Assembly: GCA_937883775.1 (NCBI GenBank)
Contig: CAKZXZ010000177.1
Coordinates: 1-64,000 of the forward strand
DNA from: an uncultured Paracoccaceae bacterium
Lineage (GTDB): Bacteria > Pseudomonadota > Alphaproteobacteria > Rhodobacterales > Rhodobacteraceae
Reading direction: 5' to 3'
DNA: 64,000 nucleotides
The notes under the pieces are model-generated. The model saw only the letters and a program-made list of their open reading frames with translations, was not told the DNA's origin and made no database searches. Shown in pieces: positions 27,975 to 38,294 of this stretch. Within the stretch, counting starts at the first letter, position 1, and the number at the start of each line of letters is the position of its first letter. Made by a program: the position numbers and the translations under genes.

Positions 27975-28805
27975 ATGCGCAAACCGATCGCCCTGATGTT
28001 TATCGCCATGTCGTTCATCCCGATGGGGGACACCGCAGGCAAGCTGTTGGTCGCGCAAGACGGCGTCGCACCGATTTATGTGGCCTGGACCCGTTTTGTC
28101 GTCGGCGCCATCCTTGTGTTGCCATTCATACCCGCAGGGACATGGCCGCTTTTCAAAGATTGGCGCGTTTGGTTTCGCGCACTTTTATTGACAGGCGGGA
28201 TCACGTCGATCCTGACCGCATTGCAAACCGAACCTATTGCGAACGTCTTTGGCGCCTTCTTCATTGGGCCAATCCTCAGCTTCTTTCTTTCAAGCATCCT
28301 CCTACGCGAGCCGATCACCCCCTTACAGACGCTTTTGTTGCTTCTGGGCTTCGCAGGGGTGCTGCTTGTCGTCAAACCAGGCTTTGGCATGACACCGGGC
28401 CTCGGCTTTGGGGTGCTCGCGGGATGCTTTTACGGAGCATTTCTGACAGCCTCAAAATGGCTTGCAGAAACCGCGCGGCCTCGCGCGCTCCTCTTTACGC
28501 AACTGGGTATCAGCGCAGCCGTCACTCTGCCTTTTGGCCTGCAAGCGGTTCCTCCGATGACCAGCGAAATCGCTGCGCTTACTTTTGCCTCAGGTCTGTG
28601 TTCCATGCTCGGTAATTTGATCCTGATCTTGGCCTACCGCCTGGCGCCCAGCACCACGCTGGCTCCGTTTGTGTACTTTCAGCTGATCGCTGCAACGTCG
28701 CTTGGATGGCTGGTTTTCCAAGACTTGCCCGATACCCTGACGCTGGCTGGCCTCGCTTTGCTGATCGGATCGGGCTTTGCATCACTGATCCGTCGACGGA
28801 CCTAG
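27975..28805 (+). CDS. EamA/DMT-superfamily membrane transporter
   Basis: A 276-residue membrane protein with about ten helices in two EamA repeats. The first repeat includes [20 protein letters not shown] and [17 protein letters not shown]. The second ends with [20 protein letters not shown]. Glutamate or aspartate residues in loops ([13 protein letters not shown]) are as in drug/metabolite exporters of this superfamily. The substrate is unknown. I chose ATG 27975 because the earlier frame lies inside dacB on the other strand. The TAG shares CTAG with the stop of nadD. Confidence 0.85.
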   Translation: MRKPIALMFIAMSFIPMGDTAGKLLVAQDGVAPIYVAWTRFVVGAILVLPFIPAGTWPLFKDWRVWFRALLLTGGITSILTALQTEPIANVFGAFFIGPILSFFLSSILLREPITPLQTLLLLLGFAGVLLVVKPGFGMTPGLGFGVLAGCFYGAFLTASKWLAETARPRALLFTQLGISAAVTLPFGLQAVPPMTSEIAALTFASGLCSMLGNLILILAYRLAPSTTLAPFVYFQLIAATSLGWLVFQDLPDTLTLAGLALLIGSGFASLIRRRT

Positions 28806-29401
28806 CCCCAGTGACCTTTCGCCCGGATTGCGCTGGACGATAAATTCACCATCGGCACGTTGATAAAGCACCAGGCAGGCGCTTCGGCTCGCGCCAAAAG
28901 CTGCGATGCCCGACCCGAGATCCGCGCCTTCTCAAAAACCTGGGCCGCTTTAGACGTACGCGCCGTCAGACGATCACCCGGTCGCGCCAATACGCCAACA
29001 GGAACCGTGCGCATGATCCAACGCCACTGCTGCCAGCGATGAAATTGAGCCAGATTGTCCGCACCCATCAGCCAAACAAACCGCACACCTGGGTAAACAA
29101 GCCGCAAGGCTACCAACGTCTCCGCAGTGAAGTGTGTACCGGCCCGTGCTTCAAAATCTGTGATCTGCAGGCGCGGATGATCGATCACAGCATGACATGC
29201 TGCAATTCGGTCTTCCATCGGCGCAGGGCCATGTAATTTCAAAGGGTTGCCAGGCGAGACAAGCCACCAGACTTGGTCCAGCCCAAAGCGTCGCAAGGCT
29301 TGACGTGTGATATTTGCATGACCTGCATGTGGCGGATCAAAGGACCCTCCCAGCAGCCCCACCGTCTGCCCTGCCCGCGCCATCGGCAAGCCTTCGCGCA
29401 T
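28802..29401 (-). CDS. nadD: Nicotinate-nucleotide adenylyltransferase
   Basis: A 199-residue enzyme that adenylates nicotinate mononucleotide in NAD synthesis; a nadE gene lies 11 kb away. The nucleotidyl-transferase motif is [18 protein letters not shown] (residues about 13-30), with GSFDP and HAGH. Later blocks are [11 protein letters not shown] near residue 43, [19 protein letters not shown] (about 107-125), and [12 protein letters not shown] with the SSTxIR-type motif at the end. I chose ATG 29401, where AGGGA lies upstream at normal spacing; ATG 29383 is an alternative. Its stop shares CTAG with the transporter. Confidence 0.93.
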   Translation of the reverse strand: MREGLPMARAGQTVGLLGGSFDPPHAGHANITRQALRRFGLDQVWWLVSPGNPLKLHGPAPMEDRIAACHAVIDHPRLQITDFEARAGTHFTAETLVALRLVYPGVRFVWLMGADNLAQFHRWQQWRWIMRTVPVGVLARPGDRLTARTSKAAQVFEKARISGRASQLLARAEAPAWCFINVPMVNLSSSAIRAKGHWG

Positions 29402-29494
29402 CTCAATTCCCTTTCGCGCGACATCCCGCCAGTTACCCAAACGGTGTGCCTTTTGCTGCTGGGCAAGCCAAAAGCTGCCGCCTAGCGTAGGTAT

Positions 29495-30190
29495 ATGGTT
29501 TGGACGGTCCACTACCTGAACGCAAGAGCCGCGCTGGATCCCGTCCTGCCGCAGATCAATCGCACACTGGTCGCGACCGAAGAACGCTTGGCGAAGGTTG
29601 TGACCCTGCCGCGCCTCGATCTAGTTGTCCAAGCCACGCCGGGTTTTGGCATTCCACAACTTGGCCACGTTGGGCATGCGCCACGTGCGGGCGTCATCAT
29701 GCTGAGCTTTGATCCGGAAAATCCCAACATGCGGCGCAATCTCGACGGGCCTTTGTCACGCATGATTGCCCATGAAATACACCACGCCTTGCGGTGGGAC
29801 GCTGCCCATTATGGACGCACTTTAGGCGAAGCTCTGGTCAGCGAGGGCTTGGCGGGTCAGTTCGTTCGCGAAGTATACGGCACCGAACCCGAACCGTGGG
29901 AATGCGCCATCGACGACAGTCTTATCCCAACGCTTGCAGGTGCGGCCCTACGCGAATGGGCAGACCCGGAATATGACCACGCCCGCTGGTTCTTTGGCTC
30001 AGGGCACTTGCCCAATTGGGCCGGTTATTCCCTTGGCTACGCGATGGCGCATCTGTGGCTCGCAGGGACACAAGGCGCACGCGCTTCTACCGCCGCCGAC
30101 ATACCAGCAGACGCGCTTTTACCCGCGCTGACAGCCCTTGCCCGTGAAGAGCAAATGATGCGCCCTGTCTTCCGCCGCCGCTCCACCTGA
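29495..30190 (+). CDS. DUF2268-type putative zinc metalloprotease
   Basis: A 231-residue protein with the zinc motif HEIHH in [13 protein letters not shown] (residues about 90-102), followed by [19 protein letters not shown], where the downstream Glu is the likely third ligand. This matches DUF2268 predicted Zn-dependent proteases. The C-terminal [12 protein letters not shown] (about residue 180) is also family-like. No signal peptide is seen, so it is probably cytoplasmic. Its substrate is unknown. The start ATG 29495 is 93 bases from the divergent nadD start. Confidence 0.85.
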   Translation: MVWTVHYLNARAALDPVLPQINRTLVATEERLAKVVTLPRLDLVVQATPGFGIPQLGHVGHAPRAGVIMLSFDPENPNMRRNLDGPLSRMIAHEIHHALRWDAAHYGRTLGEALVSEGLAGQFVREVYGTEPEPWECAIDDSLIPTLAGAALREWADPEYDHARWFFGSGHLPNWAGYSLGYAMAHLWLAGTQGARASTAADIPADALLPALTALAREEQMMRPVFRRRST

Positions 30191-30254
30191 TTGCCCTTAC
30201 CGGGACGCCCCGCTATCTAAAGCCGAACAGCGACACGCGAGCGGAGAATTTCCC

Positions 30255-31910
<1,656 letters not shown>

Positions 31911-32054
31911 ATCGGAGACAATCCCGAATTTCAGCAGGTGGTTTTGAATCCATCTGCCGATTTCGCCCCGGCTCAAAACGTATGTTCAGCTGCCATACCC
32001 GAGCCATACCACTACCATACGCAAACATACGGCGCGGCTTTCATATTTATTTCA

Positions 32055-32083
32055 CTTGCTTTTCAAGGTGCCACACCCCATGT
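32055..32083 (+). promoter_or_regulatory. Candidate sigma-32-type promoter ahead of the cold-shock gene
   Basis: CTTGCT (32055-32060), 15 bases, then CCCCATGT (32076-32083), matching the sigma-32 -10 consensus CCCCATNT and most of CTTGAA. The implied leader is about 110 bases. The pairing with cspA is by position only. Confidence 0.4.
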
Positions 32084-32160
32084 GACTCTCGCGACCGTTA
32101 CCGTTATTCGACCACCTGCTCCTACACGGCCAGTCAGTTGAAACGCATGACCAAGCCGAC

Positions 32161-32193
32161 CTGCCACATCCTGTGGGCAGTTAATTTAAGGAG
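32161..32193 (+). promoter_or_regulatory. Leader hairpin and ribosome site of the cold-shock gene
   Basis: CTGCCACA, loop TCC, TGTGGGCAG (one bulged G) forms a stem at 32161-32180. It is followed by AT-rich TTAATTT and the ribosome site AAGGAG (32188-32193), 8 bases before ATG 32202. A structured leader next to the ribosome site suits thermosensitive translation as seen in cspA genes. Confidence 0.4.
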
Positions 32194-32201
32194 ACAGACG
32201 G

Positions 32202-32408
32202 ATGGCTAATGGCACCGTTAAATGGTTCAACACCACAAAAGGCTATGGCTTTATTGCCCCCGACGATGGCGGCAAAGACGTTTTCGTTCACATTTCCGCT
32301 GTTGAGCGGGCTGGTCTGACCGGCCTCGCCGACAACCAAAAAGTGACTTTCGACGTTGAAGAAGGCCGCAATGGCCGCGAAGCTGCGTCGAACCTCGCAC
32401 TCGCCTAA
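32202..32408 (+). CDS. Cold-shock-domain protein (CspA family)
   Basis: A 68-residue single cold-shock domain, a five-stranded OB fold that binds single-stranded RNA and DNA. RNP1 is GYGFIAPDD (residues about 14-22) and RNP2 is DVFVHIS (about 26-32). NGTVKWFNTTKGYGF and VTFDVEEGRNGREAASNLAL complete the usual sequence. It is preceded by a non-coding leader region with a hairpin near the ribosome site and a sigma-32-like promoter, and followed by a strong hairpin. It stands alone between ettA and the convergent esterase. Confidence 0.96.
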   Translation: MANGTVKWFNTTKGYGFIAPDDGGKDVFVHISAVERAGLTGLADNQKVTFDVEEGRNGREAASNLALA

Positions 32409-32416
32409 GACATTCT

Positions 32417-32442
32417 GGGCGGCGCCATTGATGGGGCCGCCC
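32417..32442 (+). terminator. Hairpin downstream of the cold-shock gene
   Basis: GGGCGGC (32417-32423) pairs with GCCGCCC (32436-32442), with an inner CCAT/ATGG continuation. The stem is strong but no T-run follows on the plus strand, so termination may be weak or Rho-assisted. Confidence 0.5.
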
Positions 32443-32458
32443 AACCTATTGATCGCGC

Positions 32459-33130
32459 TCAGTTAATAAGCGGATCAACCAAGGCCTGCACTTCCGGGCC
32501 AATCGCTTCTACAATCACTTCAACACCAGCTGCGTTCGGATGAACCCCATCCGGTTGCATGTATTGCAACAACTCTGCCGGATCGTCTCGGGCGGTGCCA
32601 AACCCCGCAAAAAAGCTCTCAAGATAACGCGCACCGAACTCCGCCGCCAGTTCTGGATAGATCACATCGAACGCCTGTTTATACTCGGGGCCGTAGTTGC
32701 TGGGCGCTTCCATACCGATCAATAGAACCGGAACATCCTTGGCGGCCGCAACCTCGAGAATACCACGCAAATTTGCGCGACTTACCGTCGGATCAAGGCC
32801 CCGCAATAGGTCATTTCCGCCAAGTGCTACGACCAAAGCACCAATATCCGGCGTTAACGTCCACTCGATGCGCGATAATCCGCCTTGCGTGGTATCCCCT
32901 GAAACACCTGCGTTCACGACAGTTGCATCAACTCCATTGTCAGTCAGCCAAGATTGCAATTGGGGCACAAATCCATCTTGCTCCATCAAGCCGAACCCTT
33001 GGGTCAGACTGTCGCCCAAGGCAGCGATACGAAGCGGCTCTGCAGTCGCGACGCTTGCGGAAACCACTAAAATAAATGCGATCAGGTTGCGCGTCCAAGC
33101 GCGCGCCCCATATCCCAAAGCAACCAACAT
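32459..33130 (-). CDS. tesA: Arylesterase / lysophospholipase TesA-like (SGNH)
   Basis: A 223-residue periplasmic SGNH hydrolase. Block I is AALGDSLTQGFG (catalytic Ser), block II has NAGVSGDTTQGGL, block III is VALGGNDLLRG, and block V is PDGVHPNAAG with the catalytic Asp/His. The N-terminus MLVALGYGARAWTRNLIAFI plus VVSASVATA is a signal peptide. I chose ATG 33130, which has AGAGGA at good spacing; the alternative ATG 33148 overlaps the start codon of the divergent ybbA (CATG). The divergent tesA / ybbA-ybbP arrangement is the same as in E. coli, so the three products likely act together on envelope lipids. Confidence 0.92.
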   Translation of the reverse strand: MLVALGYGARAWTRNLIAFILVVSASVATAEPLRIAALGDSLTQGFGLMEQDGFVPQLQSWLTDNGVDATVVNAGVSGDTTQGGLSRIEWTLTPDIGALVVALGGNDLLRGLDPTVSRANLRGILEVAAAKDVPVLLIGMEAPSNYGPEYKQAFDVIYPELAAEFGARYLESFFAGFGTARDDPAELLQYMQPDGVHPNAAGVEVIVEAIGPEVQALVDPLIN

Positions 33131-33146
33131 CAGCAGGCGTCCTCTC

Positions 33147-33842
33147 ATGTCCGAACCCGTTCTCTCTCTTCAAGATGCGCGCCTGTCGCTTGATGGCAAT
33201 GCCGGGCGCGTCGATATTCTACATGGGATCACGCTTGATGTGATTAAAGGCGAAACCTTGGGGCTTGTGGGGCCGTCCGGCTCGGGCAAGTCTTCGCTGC
33301 TCATGCTTATGGGCGGATTAGAGACTGCGACAAGCGGCACCGTCACCGCGCTTGGGCAGGATCTGACGCAAATGAATGAAGACGCACTCGCACGTTTTCG
33401 CCGCGCGCATATGGGCGTTGTCTTCCAGTCTTTCCACCTGATCCCGACGATGACCGCACTGGAGAACGTCGCAGTGCCCCTTGAGCTTTCCGGGCACAAA
33501 GATGCCTTTGAGAGGGCCGAGGCTGAATTGCAGACAGTCGGCCTTTCGCACCGCGTCGATCATTACCCCAGCCAGATGTCAGGCGGCGAACAACAGCGCG
33601 TCGCACTTGCACGCGCCTCTGCGCCGCGTCCCGATATCCTCTTGGCGGACGAGCCAACGGGCAATCTGGATGGACCAAATGGGGCGGCGATCATCGACAT
33701 GCTCTTTGGCCTGCGCGACCGCCATGGCGCAACGCTGGTCCTGGTAACCCATGCCCCCGATCTCGCGGCACGCTGTGATCGCACCGTGCATTTGCGCGAC
33801 GGGCGGGTTGACGACACACCCGCTCAGAAAGCCGCCGAATGA
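33147..33842 (+). CDS. ybbA: ABC transporter ATP-binding protein, YbbA-like (LolD family)
   Basis: A 231-residue ABC ATPase of the MacB/LolD type. Walker A is GLVGPSGSGKSSLLM (residues about 39-53), Q-loop VVFQSFHLIPTMT, signature MSGGEQQRVALARA (about 145-158) and Walker B ILLADEPTGNLDG with H-loop VTHAPDLA. These ATPases drive mechanotransmission-type permeases that extract lipids or hydrophobic compounds without moving them across the membrane. It pairs with the FtsX-type permease whose ATG 33839 overlaps its TGA as ATGA. It is divergent from the TesA-like gene, with start sites nearly touching. Confidence 0.93.
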   Translation: MSEPVLSLQDARLSLDGNAGRVDILHGITLDVIKGETLGLVGPSGSGKSSLLMLMGGLETATSGTVTALGQDLTQMNEDALARFRRAHMGVVFQSFHLIPTMTALENVAVPLELSGHKDAFERAEAELQTVGLSHRVDHYPSQMSGGEQQRVALARASAPRPDILLADEPTGNLDGPNGAAIIDMLFGLRDRHGATLVLVTHAPDLAARCDRTVHLRDGRVDDTPAQKAAE

Positions 33843-36373
33843 GCTTAGCGATCGCAGCACGTTTTGCCCGTCGCGAACTGCGCGGCGGACTGCGGGGTTT
33901 CCGTATTTTCCTTGCCTGTCTCGCCCTCGGCGTGGCCGCGATCGCTGCGGTCGGCTCTGTGCGCGCGTCAATTCAGGCGGGTCTGGAGCGTGAAGGCGCT
34001 GCCTTGCTTGGCGGCGACGCCGAGATGGAGTTCACCTACCGCTTTGCGACCGTCGACGAACGCGCTTGGATGGAAGACCAATCGCTTGCCATCTCCGAGG
34101 TGACTGATTTCAGATCCATGGCCGTCGTTGACGGCGAGAATGGCCCCGAGCGCGGTCTGACCCAGATCAAATCAGTCGATGCCGCTTATCCACTTGTGGG
34201 AGAGGTCGTTCTCGATCCGCCAATACCATTACCCGATGCACTTGCTGGCAGCGATAGCTTGCCTGGTGCCGTCATGGAACGTGTCCTGAAAGACCGTCTG
34301 GGCCTTGAGGCAGGCGATACATTTCGTCTTGGCACGCAAGAGTTCATACTGTCGGCAGCGCTGGTAACCGAACCAGACAGTGCCGCGGGCGGCTTTGCTC
34401 TTGGGCCACGCACCATTGTACGCACCGATGATCTGGCAAACTCCAGCCTGCTGGGCGCGGGCACGCTGTTTTCAACGAAGTACCGTCTTGATCTACCGGA
34501 TGCCGCGCCGCTGGAAGCCCTGGAGAATGAGGCAGAAACGCTTTTTGAGACAAGTGGCCTACGTTGGACAGACGCACGCAATGGCGCACCAGGCGTGCAG
34601 CAATTCGTTGACCGCCTTGGCGCTTTTCTTGTGCTTGTGGGCTTGTCTGGCCTGGCGGTTGGCGGAGTTGGCGTTTCGGCCGCTGTGCGCGCCTACCTGT
34701 CGGGCAAGACGGGCGTCATCGCGACGCTCAAAACCCTTGGTGCGGATCGACGCACAATCTTTCAGACATACTTCCTGCAAATCGGTGTTCTGACAATCCT
34801 TGGTATTCTGTTGGGCCTAATCCTTGGTGCAGGCCTGCCCCTGCTGATGTCACCTGTTATCGAGGCGCGGTTGCCCATCCCGGCAGTCTTTGCAATCCAC
34901 CCCGCGCCTTTGATCGAAGCTGCGATCTACGGAACCCTCGCTGCGCTCATATTTACACTGTGGCCACTTGCCCGCACCGATGACATCCGAGCAGCCACCC
35001 TGTTTCGCGACGCCTTGGGCAGCGGAAAGCTGCTGCCATCCTGGCCTTACCTTGTGACCATCGCGCTTTTACTCGCTGCGCTGATCTGGATTGCGATCTG
35101 GTTTTCTGATGCGATGACCCTGACACTTGCAACTGCCGGCGGCATCGTCGGCGTCCTTCTCGTTCTGACCCTCGCCGCGATGGGCATCAGGGCCTTGTCA
35201 CGGCGCGCAACCAAGCTGAAATCAACACGTGGTCGCACGGCGTTGCGCTTGGCCCTCGGCTCCATCGGCGGACCTCGGGAAGAGGCGACATCCGTTGTGC
35301 TGTCCCTTGGTCTTGGGCTCTCTGTCCTTGCCGCTGTCGGGCAAATAGATGGCAATCTGCGCAACGCCATCGCGGGGGATCTGCCTGAGGTAGCCCCAAG
35401 CTATTTCTTTGTCGACATCCAGAACGATCAACTGCCCGAATTCCGCGCACGTCTGGACGCGAACGACGCTGTCAGCCGCGTTGACAGTGCCCCGATGCTG
35501 CGTGGCATCATCACCCGCATCAATGACCGTCCTGCACGGGACGTGGCTGGCAGCCACTGGGTCCTGGATGGCGACCGCGGTGTGACCTACACGGACGCTC
35601 AACCGGACAACACGACACTCACAGAAGGCGAATGGTGGCCCGAAGACTATACGGGCCCACCACTCATCAGTTTTGCTGCCGAAGAAGCAGAAGAGATGGG
35701 GCTGAGCCTTGGTGACAGCATGACGATTAACATTCTGGGCCGCGACATAACCGGCACGCTTGCATCGTTCCGCGAGGTTGATTTCTCAACCGCCGGAATC
35801 GGGTTTATCCTGTCGATGAACCCCAGCGCACTGGCGGGTGCACCCCATACCCACATCGCGACTGTGTATGCAGAAGAAGACGCCGAAGCAGGCATCCTGC
35901 GCGAGCTGGCAAACACGTTTCCGAACATCACCGCCGTGCGCGTACGCGATGCGATTGACAGGGTCTCAGACGTGCTTGCAGGACTGGCTGCAGCAACATC
36001 ATACGGCGCATCCGCGACCCTGCTGACCGGCTTTCTGGTCCTGATCGGCGCCGCCGCCGCAGGCGAGCGCGCCCGCACGTACGAAGCCGCGATCCTCAAG
36101 ACGATCGGCGCGCCGCGTGGGCGCATTTTGTCCAGCTTTGCCTTACGGGCCGCCCTTCTTGGTGCGGGCGCAGGCATCGTTGCCATCGCAGCAGGCATCA
36201 CAGCGGGCTGGGCCGTCACTACATTCGTCATGGAAACATCGTTTATCGTGATCTGGCCGAACGCTTTGGCCATCGTCATCGGGGGTGTTCTGGCGACGCT
36301 TCTGGCCGGTCTCGCCTTTGCCTGGCGCCCTCTTTCCGCCCGACCCGCGCAAATACTGCGCGCGCGCGAATGA
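33839..36373 (+). CDS. ybbP: FtsX-type ABC transporter permease, YbbP-like
   Basis: An 844-residue permease with duplicated FtsX domains, the size and layout of YbbP. An N-terminal helix follows LRGFRIFLACLALGVAAIAA and a large periplasmic domain comes next. A three-helix bundle is near residues 260-400, a fourth pair around 405-450, then a second periplasmic domain. A second FtsX helix set sits at the C-terminus (about residues 715-830), closed by WRPLSARPAQILRARE, a family signature end. It likely extracts or releases hydrophobic compounds at the inner membrane with YbbA and TesA. The ATGA overlap couples it to ybbA, and the next gene again starts within its stop codon. Confidence 0.92.
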   Translation: MSLAIAARFARRELRGGLRGFRIFLACLALGVAAIAAVGSVRASIQAGLEREGAALLGGDAEMEFTYRFATVDERAWMEDQSLAISEVTDFRSMAVVDGENGPERGLTQIKSVDAAYPLVGEVVLDPPIPLPDALAGSDSLPGAVMERVLKDRLGLEAGDTFRLGTQEFILSAALVTEPDSAAGGFALGPRTIVRTDDLANSSLLGAGTLFSTKYRLDLPDAAPLEALENEAETLFETSGLRWTDARNGAPGVQQFVDRLGAFLVLVGLSGLAVGGVGVSAAVRAYLSGKTGVIATLKTLGADRRTIFQTYFLQIGVLTILGILLGLILGAGLPLLMSPVIEARLPIPAVFAIHPAPLIEAAIYGTLAALIFTLWPLARTDDIRAATLFRDALGSGKLLPSWPYLVTIALLLAALIWIAIWFSDAMTLTLATAGGIVGVLLVLTLAAMGIRALSRRATKLKSTRGRTALRLALGSIGGPREEATSVVLSLGLGLSVLAAVGQIDGNLRNAIAGDLPEVAPSYFFVDIQNDQLPEFRARLDANDAVSRVDSAPMLRGIITRINDRPARDVAGSHWVLDGDRGVTYTDAQPDNTTLTEGEWWPEDYTGPPLISFAAEEAEEMGLSLGDSMTINILGRDITGTLASFREVDFSTAGIGFILSMNPSALAGAPHTHIATVYAEEDAEAGILRELANTFPNITAVRVRDAIDRVSDVLAGLAAATSYGASATLLTGFLVLIGAAAAGERARTYEAAILKTIGAPRGRILSSFALRAALLGAGAGIVAIAAGITAGWAVTTFVMETSFIVIWPNALAIVIGGVLATLLAGLAFAWRPLSARPAQILRARE

Positions 36374-36963
36374 TCCATCATCCGCATTTCTTCGGCTACG
36401 GATCGCTGGTGAATACCGCAACACACAGCTATCCCGGTATTCAGCACGCAACCTTGCAGGGATGGCGGCGCGTCTGGCGCCATACGACCCACCGCATGGC
36501 GGCCTTTCTAACCGTGCGCCCGGATGCAACTACAACGCTAGAGGGCCTGATTGCCGCGGTGCCCGATGCAGATTGGCACACCCTGGACGCCCGCGAATAC
36601 GCCTATGACCGCCATAAGGTAACGCCTCAAATCACAGCCGCGACTATACCAAGCGAGACCGCAGTTTATGCGATCCCCGACAGTGCACACATCGCGCCCT
36701 CCGCAACCCATCCGATCCTGCTGAGCTATCTGGACGTGGTCGTGCAAGGCTATCTGCACAGGTTTGGCGAAGACGGTGTCGCACGGTTTTTTGAGACCAC
36801 CGATGGTTGGCATACCCCCATACTGAATGACCGCATGACACCGCGCTATCCGCGCGCGCAGACGCTGACAAAGAACGAAACCGCGCTGGTCGATCACTTC
36901 ATCGCCGTAAATTCAACAAGCTCAGGAGCCGTGCTTGACGCGCAAACGGATCGCGATCCTTAG
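36370..36963 (+). CDS. Gamma-glutamylcyclotransferase-like (AIG2/GGCT) protein
   Basis: A 197-residue protein with the GGCT fold. The substrate loop near the N-terminus is FFGYGSLVNTATHSYP (residues about 7-22), and DAREYAYDRHKV about residue 74 carries the catalytic Glu. It probably cyclises gamma-glutamyl amino acids or amines to 5-oxoproline or is an uncharacterised relative. It is translationally coupled to ybbP (ATGA) but is not part of the E. coli ybbAP neighbourhood. Its last 65 bases overlap the convergent MATE gene, an unusually long overlap, so one of the two C-termini may be shorter or of recent origin. Confidence 0.8.
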   Translation: MIHHPHFFGYGSLVNTATHSYPGIQHATLQGWRRVWRHTTHRMAAFLTVRPDATTTLEGLIAAVPDADWHTLDAREYAYDRHKVTPQITAATIPSETAVYAIPDSAHIAPSATHPILLSYLDVVVQGYLHRFGEDGVARFFETTDGWHTPILNDRMTPRYPRAQTLTKNETALVDHFIAVNSTSSGAVLDAQTDRDP

Positions 36964-38290
36964 GGGCGCGCCCCTCGCGAATAACCTTGCGCGCCAAAAA
37001 GAAAGCGACAGTCCCAAAAACAACCCCGCCCAGCGCCTGTCCGATCAGCACCCCTGGCGCGCCAAACGCCCAGGCGCACAAAGCGACCAGTGGCATTGTG
37101 CCAAGCGTATGCCGCCCCCAATTTACCCATGTCGAATAGAACGGATGCCCCAGATTGTTAAATGCCGCATTCGCCACAAAAAGCACGCCGTTGAAGAAAA
37201 ACAAAAGCGCCAGCGGACCGCAGAAAAGGAAGACCAGATCTTTGGTAACACCCTCCGCATCAAAAAGCGCCGCAATCGGTCCGCGCAATCCAAAAAGCGC
37301 CAAGGCAATGCCAATGACGACCAATGCCGTGAAAGCCAGCCCTGCAAAAAACGCGCCTTCGACACGGGCATTATCCTTGGCCCCAAAATTCTGCCCGATG
37401 ATCGGACCAATCGCGCCCGATAAGGCGAAAATCACTGCAAAAGAAACAGGCGTCAACCGACCCACAATCGCCATACCCGCAACGGCTGCTTCGCCGTATT
37501 CCGCCATCGCGCGCGTCACATAGGCCTGCCCAACGGGTGTAGCGAGTTGGGTCAGGATGGCAGGGAAAGCAATCGTAAGTGTGGGGGGCAAGTCCTCTAT
37601 CAGGCAACTGAAGGTTGGTAACTTCAGCCCACCATAATACTTGATGATTGGCAGCAAAGCCGTCGCGGCAATCGCGACCCGCGCACAAACCGATGCAAGT
37701 GCAGCACCAGTCAGTTCAAGATCGAAACCAAAGATCAAGATCGGGTCGAGTATCGCGTTTACAACGCCTGCATAAATCGTTGCCATCATGGCCCGCTTGG
37801 CATCCCCATGAGCCCGCAGAATTGCGCCTCCCATCATGCCGATCATCAGCAAAGGCAGTGACGGCACAATGATCTGCAAGTAATGCACCGTCAGGTCCAG
37901 CGTATTTCCCGTCGCACCCAAAAGCTCTGCAAAGAACCGCAGGTTTAGCCAGACAAGCCCCGCAAAAATCGCCGAGAAGACAACGCCATAGATCAATGAG
38001 GTCGATGTGCGTCGCGCTGCAAGTCCCTCATCGCCTTCACCTAAGGCCCGCGCCACCAAAGCGCCCGCCGCAATCGCCAGCCCAATGCTGAAGGACGTTG
38101 TGAAAAACAAGATTGCGCCCGCATATCCCACGGCCGCTGCCAGCTCGGCTTTGCCCAACATCGAGATGAAAACCATATCGACGAAGTCGACCAGAAAAAC
38201 GGCCATCAGCCCAACCGACGCGGTCAATGACATAACCGAGACATGCTTAAACAGACTGCCCGTCAGAAACTTTGCGGGCGCCTGCGCCAT
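36899..38290 (-). CDS. MATE family efflux transporter
   Basis: A 463-residue membrane protein with twelve predicted helices in two six-helix halves. It is a cation-coupled multidrug or metabolite exporter of the DinF/NorM-like MATE family. The first half starts with LFKHVSVMSLTASVGLMAVF and has VDFVDMVFISMLGKAELAAV. Helix 7 region has FPAILTQLATPVGQAYVTRAM. The C-terminal tail is basic (RKVIREGRAPKDRDPFARQA). It follows gltX by 4 bases in one transcript. Its C-terminus overlaps the convergent GGCT-like gene by 65 bases. Confidence 0.9.
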   Translation of the reverse strand: MAQAPAKFLTGSLFKHVSVMSLTASVGLMAVFLVDFVDMVFISMLGKAELAAAVGYAGAILFFTTSFSIGLAIAAGALVARALGEGDEGLAARRTSTSLIYGVVFSAIFAGLVWLNLRFFAELLGATGNTLDLTVHYLQIIVPSLPLLMIGMMGGAILRAHGDAKRAMMATIYAGVVNAILDPILIFGFDLELTGAALASVCARVAIAATALLPIIKYYGGLKLPTFSCLIEDLPPTLTIAFPAILTQLATPVGQAYVTRAMAEYGEAAVAGMAIVGRLTPVSFAVIFALSGAIGPIIGQNFGAKDNARVEGAFFAGLAFTALVVIGIALALFGLRGPIAALFDAEGVTKDLVFLFCGPLALLFFFNGVLFVANAAFNNLGHPFYSTWVNWGRHTLGTMPLVALCAWAFGAPGVLIGQALGGVVFGTVAFFLARKVIREGRAPKDRDPFARQARLLSLLNLRR

Positions 38291-38294
38291 GAGA

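Noticed and set aside
33146..33149. Head-to-head start codons overlapping in CATG for tesA and ybbA
   Set aside because: The tesA start at 33130 has a better ribosome site (AGAGGA), so the overlap is probably only apparent.
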